Below, piece by piece: positions 45,157 to 53,883 of a stretch of DNA of 64,000 bases; the first letter of the stretch is position 1, and each line of letters opens with the position of its first letter. The DNA lies in the NCBI GenBank assembly GCA_030041475.1, contig JASHNU010000079.1:62001-126000 (forward strand). The letters are read 5' to 3'. The notes beneath the pieces were generated by a model, which ran no database searches, was not told the DNA's origin, and saw only the letters and a program-made list of their open reading frames with translations. Both the position numbers and the translations under genes were made by a program. This DNA is from Candidatus Sulfotelmatobacter sp. (GTDB lineage Bacteria > Acidobacteriota > Terriglobia > Terriglobales > Acidobacteriaceae).

Positions 45157-45906
45157 CTAATGGCAAACGACGCCGCGTGCCGCATCCCGCTCGGCGTGCG
45201 TAACATTCTCCGGCTTGCCCAGGTCGCGCCAGTAATATTCGTCGGCGCGGAACGCGAGAATTTTCTCATCCTGACCGGCCAAGCGTAAATAACAGGAAAT
45301 AATCGAGAACGCGCCTTGTTCCGTCATCATCGAAAGAAGCTTCCGAGAAATCACATGCACGCCGGAGAATGCCAGCGCCTGCGTTTCCCGCGCGGGTCGC
45401 GCCATTTCCAGCGCGCCATCGCGGCCCGCCCTGCGCCCGCAGAGTTGGTCTTTCTCGTCAAACAACAGGTAACGCGATGTCTCACGGTCCTGTACAGCAA
45501 GCGTGGCCAAAGCCTTTTTCTCCCGATGGGCTTGCACCATGAGCGCAAGATCGATCGTGCTGATGACGTCGACATTGTGCAGAATGAACGGCTCGTCCGC
45601 GTCGCCCGGGTTTTCCAGGAAGAACCACGCCGCCTTCTTCAGCCCACCGCCAGTGTCGAGCAAAATCTCTTCCCGCGAGACTTCGATTCGCATGCCGAAG
45701 TTGCCGTGCTTTTTCAGATACTCGATCAGCATGTCGGCAAAGTGATGCATATTGACGATCACTTCACGAATACCAAACCCGCGCAGACGTGTGAGGGTGA
45801 TTTCGAGCAGGGTCCGTCCCGCGACTTCCACCAGCGCCTTGGGACGATCGTTGGTCAGAGGACGCAGCCGCGTGCCCAGGCCCGCGGCCAGAATCATGGC
45901 CTTCAT
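45157..45906 (-). CDS. sugar-1-phosphate nucleotidyltransferase, MurU-like
   Basis: A 249-residue NTP transferase with the sugar-nucleotide signature MILAAGLGTRLRPLTNDRPKAL at the N-terminus (shown to 20 or so residues), MHHFADMLIEYL, LDTGGGLKKA near residue 86, LHNVDVIS near residue 108, and WRDLGKPENV near the end. It resembles MurU (MurNAc-1-phosphate uridylyltransferase) in size and in lacking a left-handed beta-helix. It sits 39 bp downstream of the AmgK-like kinase gene, the usual MurU partner. Other sugar phosphates remain possible. Confidence 0.8.
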   Translation of the reverse strand: MKAMILAAGLGTRLRPLTNDRPKALVEVAGRTLLEITLTRLRGFGIREVIVNMHHFADMLIEYLKKHGNFGMRIEVSREEILLDTGGGLKKAAWFFLENPGDADEPFILHNVDVISTIDLALMVQAHREKKALATLAVQDRETSRYLLFDEKDQLCGRRAGRDGALEMARPARETQALAFSGVHVISRKLLSMMTEQGAFSIISCYLRLAGQDEKILAFRADEYYWRDLGKPENVTHAERDAARGVVCH

Positions 45907-45945
45907 AGGATGGTCTTCATATCATGGCTTTCATATTCTGGCCGG

Positions 45946-47403
45946 TCAGGGCGCTGCCTTCTTCGCCGTAGCGTTCTCCGATTCCAGTTTTTCCAGCTCG
46001 CGATGCCGCACCACCACCTCGATACCACCTCGCCCGCGTAAATGCTTCGCCAGTTGCTCCGCCAGATAGACCGACCGGTGCTGTCCGCCGGTGCATCCAA
46101 ACGACACCATCAAATGCTTGAAGCCGCGCCGCGTATAGTTGTTCACGCTCGCATCCACCAGCGACATAACGCTGGCCAGAAATTGGTGCACGCTCTCCTG
46201 CTGATTCAAATAGTCGATGACCGGAGCGTCCTTGCCCGTCAGAGTCTTGAAACGCTCTTCGCGCCCGGGATTCGGCAGGCTGCGCCCATCAAAAACGAAT
46301 CCGCCCCCATTGCCGCTGTCATCCGTGGGCAGGCCGCGGTGAAACGAAAAACTCAGAATCCGCACCACCAGATTGTCGATTTCGGCAGCCAGCCCCTGCA
46401 ATTTCTCCGAGGCCAGCATGCTGTGGAACGCGTCCAGCAGCGTAGGCAGTGCGATCGGCAGCGTCACGTTGTGCTGCATCCAGCGTAGATTTTTCAACGC
46501 GTACGGCACGCTCTGCAGAAAGTGCGGCTTACGCTCGTAAAACCCGCGGAATCCGTACGCACCCAGCGCCTGCATGATGCGGATATAAACGTACCCGTAG
46601 TAGTACCTCATGAACGCATCGCCGTTGAGATTGATGAATCCCGCCAACGTATCGAGATAGTGATCGAGCAGCTGCTGGCGCAACTCCGGCGGCAAGTCGG
46701 CTTTGGCGTCGTACAACAGTGAGGCAATGTCGTACTGCAGCGCGCCCTTGCGTCCGCCCTGGTAATCGAGGAAGTAGGGCTGCTCGTCGCGCAGCATGAC
46801 GTTGCGCGACTGGAAATCGCGATACAGAAAATAGTCGTGGTCGGCGCTCAGAAGAAATTCCGTCAGGCTGCTGAAGTCGTCTTCGAGTGCCTGTTCGTTG
46901 AACGAAATGCCCGCCAACCGGAGAAAGTAATACTTGAAATAGTTCAGGTCCCACGCGATCGACTGCCGGTCGAAACTGCCCCGCGGATAGCACACTTTGT
47001 AATTCAGGTCGCGGCCAGCCTGGACCTGAAAACGCGGCAAAACGGAGACTACCCGTCGATAAGCTTCCACGGCCGATGGAAGAATGTTGCTGCCCCTTCG
47101 ATTTTGCGAAAGGAACTCAAACAGCGACGTGTTGCCCAGATCTTCCTCGAGATAAGCTCCGTGATCCAGGTCTTCGGCGTAAATTTCGGGAACGGGCAGG
47201 CCGTGCCGACGAAAGTGCCGCGTGAATTCGAGAAAAGCGGCGTTCTCTTCTCGTACGTCATACAAAATCCCGATCGCGCTCACTCTTCCCGCGCTCAGAC
47301 GAATGATCTTCCGCCCCGAGCCGCCAAGCTGTCCCTGCAATGGCTGCACGCGTTCTACAGGGACGCGAAAATGCTGCTCGAAGAGACTCTTGAGAACGTC
47401 CAT
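45946..47403 (-). CDS. AmgK-like sugar kinase fused to RapZ C-terminal domain
   Basis: The N-terminal 330 residues are an aminoglycoside-phosphotransferase fold, with the Brenner-type catalytic loop FLYRDFQSRNVML and metal site FLDYQGGRKG, like AmgK (anomeric MurNAc/GlcNAc kinase). Residues 345-475 match the RapZ C-terminal domain: SFSFHRGLPTDD, FDGRSLPNP, TGKDAPVIDYL and FGCTGGQHRSVYLAEQL. The fusion joins a recycling kinase to a glucosamine-sensing RapZ-type module. The start is uncertain: I use ATG at 47403; ATG 47463 and 47484 are alternatives and none has a clear ribosome site. It neighbours the MurU-like gene. Confidence 0.85.
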   Translation of the reverse strand: MDVLKSLFEQHFRVPVERVQPLQGQLGGSGRKIIRLSAGRVSAIGILYDVREENAAFLEFTRHFRRHGLPVPEIYAEDLDHGAYLEEDLGNTSLFEFLSQNRRGSNILPSAVEAYRRVVSVLPRFQVQAGRDLNYKVCYPRGSFDRQSIAWDLNYFKYYFLRLAGISFNEQALEDDFSSLTEFLLSADHDYFLYRDFQSRNVMLRDEQPYFLDYQGGRKGALQYDIASLLYDAKADLPPELRQQLLDHYLDTLAGFINLNGDAFMRYYYGYVYIRIMQALGAYGFRGFYERKPHFLQSVPYALKNLRWMQHNVTLPIALPTLLDAFHSMLASEKLQGLAAEIDNLVVRILSFSFHRGLPTDDSGNGGGFVFDGRSLPNPGREERFKTLTGKDAPVIDYLNQQESVHQFLASVMSLVDASVNNYTRRGFKHLMVSFGCTGGQHRSVYLAEQLAKHLRGRGGIEVVVRHRELEKLESENATAKKAAP

Positions 47404-47513
47404 GAATGGATTTGGCGCGCCTCGGCGCTCCGGACCCCACCAAGATAACACTGGAAAGGCCATGGATAGCCGACGACGGTCCACGCGAAGGTAACGGGTG
47501 ATGATTTGCGAGT

Positions 47514-47589
47514 TGGTGGCGGCGGTTGGACTCGAACCAACGACCTACGGATTATGAGACCGTCGCTCTAACCACCTGAGCTACACCGC
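47514..47589 (-). tRNA. tRNA-Met (CAT), elongator type
   Basis: The minus strand folds as a cloverleaf of 76 nt with encoded CCA: acceptor GGCGGTG/CGCCGCC, D-arm GCTC...GAGC, anticodon stem-loop with CTCATAA, and T-arm GTTGG-TTCGAGT-CCAAC. The G1-C72 pair argues against an initiator. A lysidine-modified Ile2 tRNA with the same CAT anticodon cannot be fully excluded. Confidence 0.9.
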
Positions 47590-47725
47590 CACGGTGCACA
47601 TCGGGGAGAATGCACGAAAGGACTTCTTGCTGCAGGCAGGCGACAAACCCGTCGGAGCCTTCCGCCCAATTTTCAATATTAAGAGGCGCTGCCAAATAGG
47701 TCAACGCTGCAGTCGGCACTGCGGA

Positions 47726-47731
47726 TATACT
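47726..47731 (+). promoter_or_regulatory. -10 box of the VOC gene, leaderless arrangement
   Basis: TATACT ends seven bases before the ATG at 47739, so the message would begin at or next to the start codon. Confidence 0.5.
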
Positions 47732-47738
47732 CTGCCTC

Positions 47739-48212
47739 ATGATTACCGGCACACACTTCCTTCTCTACAGCAAGAATGCCGAGGCCGACCGGGCTGTCTT
47801 TCGCGATGTCCTCGGCTTGCGTCACATCGATGTGGGGGCAGGCTGGCTGATTTTCCAAATGCCTCCCGCGGAAGCCGCAATTCACCCGCTGGAGGGTGAG
47901 TTTTCGCTGGATCACAGCGGTCATCGTCTGCTCGGCGGGGAACTCTACCTGATGTGCGACGACCTCCAATCGCAGATCGCTTCGCTCAGGAAAAAGAACG
48001 TCGAGTGTTCCGAAGTTGCGGAAGCACAATGGGGAATAAAAACGACGATTCCGCTGCCCAGCGGTGGCGAGATTGGCCTGTATCAGCCTCGGCACCCGAC
48101 TGCTTTCAACCTCAAAACAAAGCCGCGCAAGTCAAAACCGTCACCGAAGAAAACCCGGTCTTCAAAACGACAATGGCCAAAGAAACGCCGGTCGAAGAAA
48201 CGTAAACGATGA
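47739..48212 (+). CDS. glyoxalase/VOC-fold protein with lysine/arginine tail
   Basis: A VOC-fold domain (about residues 1-125) with THFLLYSKNAEADRAVFRDV, DVGAGWLIFQMPPAE and LPSGGEIGLYQP. It resembles bleomycin-resistance/glyoxalase proteins, but metal ligands are not certain. The last 30 residues are extremely basic (repeats of KK, RR, SK), as in DNA- or RNA-binding tails. It ends with ATGA overlapping the kdsB start. The promoter places its ATG about seven bases after a TATACT box. Function unknown. Confidence 0.75.
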   Translation: MITGTHFLLYSKNAEADRAVFRDVLGLRHIDVGAGWLIFQMPPAEAAIHPLEGEFSLDHSGHRLLGGELYLMCDDLQSQIASLRKKNVECSEVAEAQWGIKTTIPLPSGGEIGLYQPRHPTAFNLKTKPRKSKPSPKKTRSSKRQWPKKRRSKKRKR

Positions 48213-48928
48213 AGGCCATTGGCGTCATTCCTGCCCGCCTCGCTTCCACCCGCCTGTCTCGAAAGTTGCTGCGGGAAATCGCGGGCAGGCCGCTGATCGG
48301 CGTTGTCTACGAGGCCGTGCGCTCGTCGCCTTTGCTCGCGGATGTGATCGTCGCCACCGACTCCGAAGAAATTCTCGAGATTTGCCGCCAGCACAACTGG
48401 AAGGCGCTGATGACTTCGTCGGCTCATCGGAGCGGCACCGAACGCGTGCACGAAGTGTCGGGCCGCGAAAAAGCCGATATCTACATCAATGTTCAGGGTG
48501 ACGAGCCCATGACTCGCCCGGAGCACATCGCAACCTTGCTGAGCGTGATGGAGAATCCCGCGGCGCAAGTGGGTACAGTGATGACACGCGCCGCCGAGGA
48601 AGACATTGACAATCCGAACGCAGTCAAGGTTGTAACCGATCTCACCGGATGCGCCTTGTATTTTTCGCGCGCCACCATCCCTTTTGATCGTGACGGCACG
48701 CGGCCTACTTACTTCAAGCATCTGGGGCTGTACGCCTATCGCAAGGCCGCGCTCGACAAGTTTGTGATTCTGCCCGAGTCAGCTTTGGAAAAAAGCGAGC
48801 GACTCGAGCAGTTGCGCTTTCTGGAGAACGGGATCTCGATCTTCGTAGGTGAAACGCCCTATGACAGCGTGGGTGTAGATACGGAAGAAGACCTGCAGCG
48901 CGCGGCGGAGCTCTTGAAACGCGGCTGA
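48209..48928 (+). CDS. kdsB: 3-deoxy-manno-octulosonate cytidylyltransferase KdsB
   Basis: KdsB makes CMP-KDO for lipopolysaccharide inner core. Seen in 239 residues: IPARLASTRLSRKLLREIAG, VATDSEEIL, TSSAHRSGTERVHEVSG, NVQGDEPM, and HLGLYAYRKAALDKFV. It indicates an LPS-type outer membrane. The start overlaps the upstream VOC gene by ATGA, suggesting coupling. Confidence 0.95.
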   Translation: MKAIGVIPARLASTRLSRKLLREIAGRPLIGVVYEAVRSSPLLADVIVATDSEEILEICRQHNWKALMTSSAHRSGTERVHEVSGREKADIYINVQGDEPMTRPEHIATLLSVMENPAAQVGTVMTRAAEEDIDNPNAVKVVTDLTGCALYFSRATIPFDRDGTRPTYFKHLGLYAYRKAALDKFVILPESALEKSERLEQLRFLENGISIFVGETPYDSVGVDTEEDLQRAAELLKRG

Positions 48929-48945
48929 TCACGCCGACGCTAGCG

Positions 48946-50106
48946 TCACGTGTGGGAATGCATCTTCTGCTCGCGTCCCCACTCCTCCGCTGCCGCTAAC
49001 CGCCGGGAAATGGACGGGTGCGAATGGAAGAACCACTCCACCCACTTCGAGGGCGTCCGCTCCGCCAGGTTTTGCTCCGCCAGTTTGTTCATCGAAGAAA
49101 TGAACGGCTCGACGCTGGCAATCGATTCGAAGGCGTAACGGTCCGCCTGCCGCTCGTTGAAGCGCGAGTACGCGTTGAGGGCCGGCATCAGCAGAAAGGA
49201 AAGTACGACGGAAACCAGCGCCAGAAGCGGCAAGTTGGCGAAGTCGGAAATCTGCACGAACTCGAACATGTGATGGTCGAGAGCGTAGTGCAGCGCCCAG
49301 TTCGCCGCCCAGAAACCGAGCAACGTGATCGCGGCCTGCACGAAAATGCTTTTCAGAATGTGGCGGTGCACCTGGTGTCCGAGTTCGTGCGCCAGCACCG
49401 CCTCGATCTCATCTGCCGTGTAGTTGTCGAGCAGCGTGTCGGCCAGAATAATGCGCCGCGTCGCGCCCAGCCCTGTAAGCGCCGCGTTTGCTTTCTTGCT
49501 CTTTTCGGAGAGCCTCCAGCGGTAAACACCGCGCACACGCGTTCCCGCGCGCTCGCCCAGCACGACCAGCCGCCGCCGTAACTCTTCATCGTCAAGCGGC
49601 TCGAACTTATAAAAGATTGGGAAAAGCACGACCGGAGCCAGTTGCGCCAGCACCACAAACAACACCATAAACAGCGCCCACGCCAGCAGCCACCAGTTCT
49701 GCGGCCAGTGTCGCATGGTGAAATAGAGCAATTCCACCACGATCGCTCCAATCACCAGTCCGACCAGAAAGCCCTTGACCTCATCCCACATCCACGAGCG
49801 GAATTTCTGATTGGAGAGTTTGTACGCGCGTTCCAGGCGAAATCCGTAGAAATCCAAACCTACGGTCAGGACCTTGCTGATCACCAGCAAGAGCAACAGA
49901 TACATGAAAAGGGACAAGGAATAATTTCCCAGTCCCACGCGGTACGCCAGATCGCGCAGCCAGCCGGACCACCCCGCAAGCAACAGGACGAGCAGAAAGA
50001 CGAGGCCAACAATAAAGTCGGCAATGCCGAGCCAACGTCGCACACGGTTGTAGCGGTGTGCTTCCGGCGAATCGGCCTGAACCGAAGTGTGAACGCCTGC
50101 TATCAA
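48946..50106 (-). CDS. M48 family (Ste24-like) zinc metalloprotease
   Basis: A 386-residue membrane protease of the CAAX protease/Ste24 type. Seen: several N-terminal helices, the zinc-binding AVLAHELGHQVHRH near residue 247, NAALTGLGATRRIILADTLL before it, and the third ligand region NERQADRYAFES near residue 325. Similar proteins act in membrane-protein quality control, but the substrate is unknown. The gene is convergent with kdsB. Confidence 0.9.
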   Translation of the reverse strand: MIAGVHTSVQADSPEAHRYNRVRRWLGIADFIVGLVFLLVLLLAGWSGWLRDLAYRVGLGNYSLSLFMYLLLLLVISKVLTVGLDFYGFRLERAYKLSNQKFRSWMWDEVKGFLVGLVIGAIVVELLYFTMRHWPQNWWLLAWALFMVLFVVLAQLAPVVLFPIFYKFEPLDDEELRRRLVVLGERAGTRVRGVYRWRLSEKSKKANAALTGLGATRRIILADTLLDNYTADEIEAVLAHELGHQVHRHILKSIFVQAAITLLGFWAANWALHYALDHHMFEFVQISDFANLPLLALVSVVLSFLLMPALNAYSRFNERQADRYAFESIASVEPFISSMNKLAEQNLAERTPSKWVEWFFHSHPSISRRLAAAEEWGREQKMHSHT

Positions 50107-50193
50107 GTTTCTTGGTCCCTAACTACTGGATGCGTATTAGAAGTATCGCATTCGCCGAGGATGAATTTCACCGCGATTTTCGGCGGGACCGGG

Positions 50194-51615
50194 CTAGCCG
50201 CCGGTTCTGACAAAGTTCTCGCCCGCTTCCAGCAATTCCTTGACGAGTTCAGGCGACGAAGCTTCAACGTAGAGTCGCAGCAACGGCTCTGTGCCCGATG
50301 CACGAAATAAAACCCAGGCTTCGGCCCCGTTGCCGTCGGTCGGAGCGTCAACGAAAAATTTCACGCCATCCATGTGCTCTTTTTTCAGCACGCGGTAGCG
50401 GCCCAACGTCTGCGTATTTTCAGCGCGGGCGCGCTGGATTGCCTGCAGCTTCACGTCCTCGGGAATGTGCAGGTCGCGGCGCCCATAATAGTGTGGGCCA
50501 AAGTCGCGCTGCAGGTCAGCCACCAGCTGGCCGAGCGGCTTGCCTTCGTCGGCCATCACGTTGGCGAGCAGCAGGCAATTGAGCACACCGTCACGCTCGG
50601 GCAGAAACCGCGAATAACCGATTCCGCCGGATTCTTCTCCGCCGATCAGAATTTCCCGATCCATCATCAGATCTGCAATGTACTTGAAGCCGATGCTGGT
50701 CTCGTGCAGCTTGCGGCCGTGCTTGGCCGCAATGCGGTCGATCATACGCGTGGTGTTAAACGCCCGTGCAACCTCGCCCGTCCATTTCTTGCGCTCGAGA
50801 AGCCAGCGCAGCAGCACGCAGAAAATTTTGTGCGAGTCGACGAAGCTGCCATCTTCGGCGACCGCTCCGATGCGGTCGGCATCGCCGTCGGTCGCCAGTC
50901 CTGCATCGCACTTTTCGCGCACCACCGTTTCCTGCAGCATCGCAATGTGCGGTTCGATCGGCTCGGGATTGATCCCGGGAAACAGCGGATTGAGTTCCTG
51001 GCGGATCGCAACATACTGCACTCCGCGATCGGCAAATATCCCGGTCAGAACGCCGCGCCCGGAACCGTACATGGCGTCGACCGTGAATTTGAATTTCGTC
51101 CGCGCGATCAGATCCATGTCGGCAAAGGCGCACACCGCAGCAATGTACGGCTTCTTGAGGTCAACTTCCTCAATTTCGGCTTTCTCGCCTTTCGGCATCG
51201 CGCCTGCTGCAAGTTCTTCTTCAATCTTTTTCATGATCGCCGGCGTGGCCGACCCGCCGAATTTGCCTTTGTATTTCACGCCATTCCAATTCCACGGATT
51301 GTGGCTTGACGTGACCATCACTCCGCCTGCGGCCCCCTGCTGCTTCACCGCATAGGAAACTGCCGGCGTGGGTGTGTAGTCGTTGGCGAGCTTCATCGGA
51401 ACTCCCGCCGCGGCGATCACTTCCGCCACCACCTGCGCCGCACGTGGGGACGCAAAGCGTGCGTCATATCCCACCACCACGCCGCGCAGCGGATCTTCGT
51501 GCTTCAAAACGTAAGCGGCGATCGCGCCTGCTACGCGCCGCACGTTGTCAAAGGTAAAGTCATCAGCGATGATCCCGCGCCAGCCGTCGGTTCCAAATTT
51601 GATCTCTTGCGCCAT
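50194..51615 (-). CDS. phosphoglucomutase/phosphomannomutase
   Basis: An alpha-D-phosphohexomutase (473 residues). It has the active-site serine in VTSSHNPWNWNGVKYKG near residue 99, the metal loop ATDGDADRIG near residue 240, GGEESGGIGYSRFLPERDG near residue 326, and the C-terminal phosphate-binding FRASGTEPLLRLYVEA. It likely interconverts hexose 6- and 1-phosphates for the adjacent manC product, making GDP-mannose, but glucose specificity is possible. Confidence 0.93.
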   Translation of the reverse strand: MAQEIKFGTDGWRGIIADDFTFDNVRRVAGAIAAYVLKHEDPLRGVVVGYDARFASPRAAQVVAEVIAAAGVPMKLANDYTPTPAVSYAVKQQGAAGGVMVTSSHNPWNWNGVKYKGKFGGSATPAIMKKIEEELAAGAMPKGEKAEIEEVDLKKPYIAAVCAFADMDLIARTKFKFTVDAMYGSGRGVLTGIFADRGVQYVAIRQELNPLFPGINPEPIEPHIAMLQETVVREKCDAGLATDGDADRIGAVAEDGSFVDSHKIFCVLLRWLLERKKWTGEVARAFNTTRMIDRIAAKHGRKLHETSIGFKYIADLMMDREILIGGEESGGIGYSRFLPERDGVLNCLLLANVMADEGKPLGQLVADLQRDFGPHYYGRRDLHIPEDVKLQAIQRARAENTQTLGRYRVLKKEHMDGVKFFVDAPTDGNGAEAWVLFRASGTEPLLRLYVEASSPELVKELLEAGENFVRTGG

Positions 51616-51621
51616 GAATCT

Positions 51622-52731
51622 TTAAGTCAGTTTGTGCAGCTTCTTTTCGTCCAGATACTTCACAACCTTGCCCACGTCCTGCGCATGTTGCCGGGTCGTG
51701 ATCAGCAGCGCATCGGGCGTTTCCACTACTACCAACTCGCTCACCCCCACTGCGGCCACAAATTTTCCCGGCGCATGAACGAAGTTGCCGCGGGCATTTA
51801 AGAGGAAAGCTCCGGAACCCGCCACCAGATTGCCTTCCCGCTGATTGCTCCTGGCTACCAGATGCTCGTGCAGAGCCGTCCAGGAACCCAAGTCGTTCCA
51901 TCCAAAATCCGCCGGCAGGCAAAAGATGTTGCCCGCCTGCTCGCCCTTTGCCGATCGCGGCTCGAGCACCGCATAATCCACACTGATGTTCTCGCATCTC
52001 GGATACAGCTTGCGAAACACCGTGACAAATTTGCGCGTGCCAAAAGCGGACGCGATTTCTTCCAGCAGGGGCGCAGTTTTCGGCAGATGTTCGCGCAACG
52101 CGTCGGCCAGCGTGCGCGCACTCCACAAGAACATCCCGCTATTCCAGAAATAATTGCCCGCGGCCACGAATTCAGCGGCCTTGTCGGCGTCGGGTTTCTC
52201 CGTAAACCGGCGCACCCGCAACAAGCCGTCCGTCAACGTACTGCCGGCTTCGATGTATCCGTAGCCGGTTTCCGGGCGATTCGGACGAATTCCCAGCACG
52301 ACAATATTCGCCCCTGCCGCCGCGATCTCGATCCCCCGCCGCAGCGCCTCGCGGTAGCGGCTCTCGTCGGCGATGACATGATCGGAGGGAAACATTCCGA
52401 TCACCGCGTCGGGATTCTCGCGCAACAGCAAGAACGCCGCCAGTCCAATGGCCGGCGCCGTGTTTCGCCCGACCGGCTCGGCCACCACTTGCGACTTTTC
52501 TAGCTTCGGCAGCTGCTTCAGGATCGCCGGCCGCAAATCTTCATTCGTGATGATCCACAGCCTCTTTGCAGGAGCGAGTGGCAGCAGGCGCCGCACCGTC
52601 TGCTGAATCATCGTCCGCTTTCCGTCGAGCGCCAGCAATTGCTTGGCGCGCTTCTTCCGGCTCAGCGGCCAGAAGCGCGTACCACGCCCGCCGGCGAGAA
52701 TCACGGGATAAAAATTCGAATTCTTAGTCAC
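51622..52731 (-). CDS. manC: mannose-1-phosphate guanylyltransferase
   Basis: The enzyme makes GDP-mannose from mannose-1-phosphate and GTP. Seen in 369 residues: VILAGGRGTRFWPLSRK, KQLLAL, GMFPSDHVI near residue 115, GYGYIEAG, RFTEKPD near residue 175 and FGWNDLGSW. It is 6 bp upstream of the phosphohexomutase gene and 31 bp downstream of the isomerase-like gene, forming a GDP-mannose set. It is the short form without the fused isomerase domain. Confidence 0.92.
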   Translation of the reverse strand: MTKNSNFYPVILAGGRGTRFWPLSRKKRAKQLLALDGKRTMIQQTVRRLLPLAPAKRLWIITNEDLRPAILKQLPKLEKSQVVAEPVGRNTAPAIGLAAFLLLRENPDAVIGMFPSDHVIADESRYREALRRGIEIAAAGANIVVLGIRPNRPETGYGYIEAGSTLTDGLLRVRRFTEKPDADKAAEFVAAGNYFWNSGMFLWSARTLADALREHLPKTAPLLEEIASAFGTRKFVTVFRKLYPRCENISVDYAVLEPRSAKGEQAGNIFCLPADFGWNDLGSWTALHEHLVARSNQREGNLVAGSGAFLLNARGNFVHAPGKFVAAVGVSELVVVETPDALLITTRQHAQDVGKVVKYLDEKKLHKLT

Positions 52732-52762
52732 GAGAAATCCGAGATCCGAGATCTGCGATCGC

Positions 52763-53764
52763 TCACATTCTCGTTTCCGGCTCCGGCAGCTTCTTCCCTG
52801 GCACGTAAGCTCGCAGAAACTCGATTGTCCATTGCGGACGCACGCTGACTTCGCCGACGCACGCCGGAATTACAACTGCGTCGCCCTTCGCCAGGGTGAC
52901 AGGGTCGGCGCCCGGCGCCTCAATCACGCCGCAACCCTCGACCGCAACGAGAATCTGCACGGAACGTTTTCCCAAGTCGTCGCGGGTCGCAACTTTGAGC
53001 GGACTCTTCGCCTCGAACATATCCACCACAAAATAAGGAGCCGCGATCAACGGCGCATGCCGGTTCTTGCTGCCGTGCAACTCGGTCGGCGCCGGCCGCA
53101 CCACCTTCCCCGATTTCACTTTCTCCTTCACCGCGGCCATGCCGTGCTTCAGATGCAGCTCGCGCGGACGCCCGTAATCATACAGGCGATAGGTGGTGTC
53201 GGACTGCTGCTGCGTCTCGACGATCACCGACCCCGGCCCCAGAGTGTGCACCGTCCCGCCTGCAACATAAATCATGTCGCCGGCATACACATTTACCCAG
53301 TTGAGCAGGTCCTCGGCCGTCTTCTGATGAATAGACGCCTCAAGCTGCTGCACGGTCACGCCCCGCTTCAGCCCCAAGGCAATCTGCGCCCCCGGCTTAG
53401 CATGCGCCACATACCAGCATTCGGTCTTGCCCCAAGGCTCTCCGACGCGCGCGGCCTGCGCATCATCGGGATGAACCTGAACGGAAAGTTTCTCGTGCGG
53501 GAAAAGAAACTTCAGCAGCAACGGAAACCGCTTAGGGTCGCGCGCGGCCTCACCCACAAGTTCACGCTGATATTCGGCACTGAGTTGCGCCAGAGTCTTT
53601 CCGCTCAGGGGGCCGTTCGCAACTTTACAATCGTCGCCAGTCAGCCACGATTCACCGATCTTCTCCGCGAATTTGTGATTGGGATAGATCGGCGAAAGAT
53701 CCACGGTGCCCCACGGCCGCGGGTCAAATGCCGGAAGCATCAGCAATGGATAGAGATTTTCCAT
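52763..53764 (-). CDS. type I mannose-6-phosphate isomerase-like protein
   Basis: A cupin-fold zinc isomerase (333 residues). It has the zinc motifs in LSVQVHPDD near residue 86, GKTECWY, and VAGGTVHTLGPG near residue 171. It likely converts fructose-6- to mannose-6-phosphate, feeding the neighbouring manC and phosphohexomutase. The ATG at 53764 is preferred because the family starts here; an upstream ATG adds ten residues. Neither has a strong ribosome site. Confidence 0.88.
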   Translation of the reverse strand: MENLYPLLMLPAFDPRPWGTVDLSPIYPNHKFAEKIGESWLTGDDCKVANGPLSGKTLAQLSAEYQRELVGEAARDPKRFPLLLKFLFPHEKLSVQVHPDDAQAARVGEPWGKTECWYVAHAKPGAQIALGLKRGVTVQQLEASIHQKTAEDLLNWVNVYAGDMIYVAGGTVHTLGPGSVIVETQQQSDTTYRLYDYGRPRELHLKHGMAAVKEKVKSGKVVRPAPTELHGSKNRHAPLIAAPYFVVDMFEAKSPLKVATRDDLGKRSVQILVAVEGCGVIEAPGADPVTLAKGDAVVIPACVGEVSVRPQWTIEFLRAYVPGKKLPEPETRM

Positions 53765-53883
53765 GTGGCACGTGCATGAGTCAGCCTTGGCCACGCATCT
53801 TCGCCAACAAAAAAGACCGCTCGCAAACGGAACGGCCTTCGCCGAACCTCATCATCTCCCCCAGGGTCAGTCGCCAAAGTGAT

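Noticed and set aside
47514..47589. Initiator tRNA-fMet
   Set aside because: The acceptor begins G1-C72 and the anticodon stem lacks the three GC pairs of initiators.
50374..51309. Plus-strand frame of 311 codons opposite the phosphohexomutase
   Set aside because: The minus-strand frame has all hexomutase motifs; the opposite frame has none.
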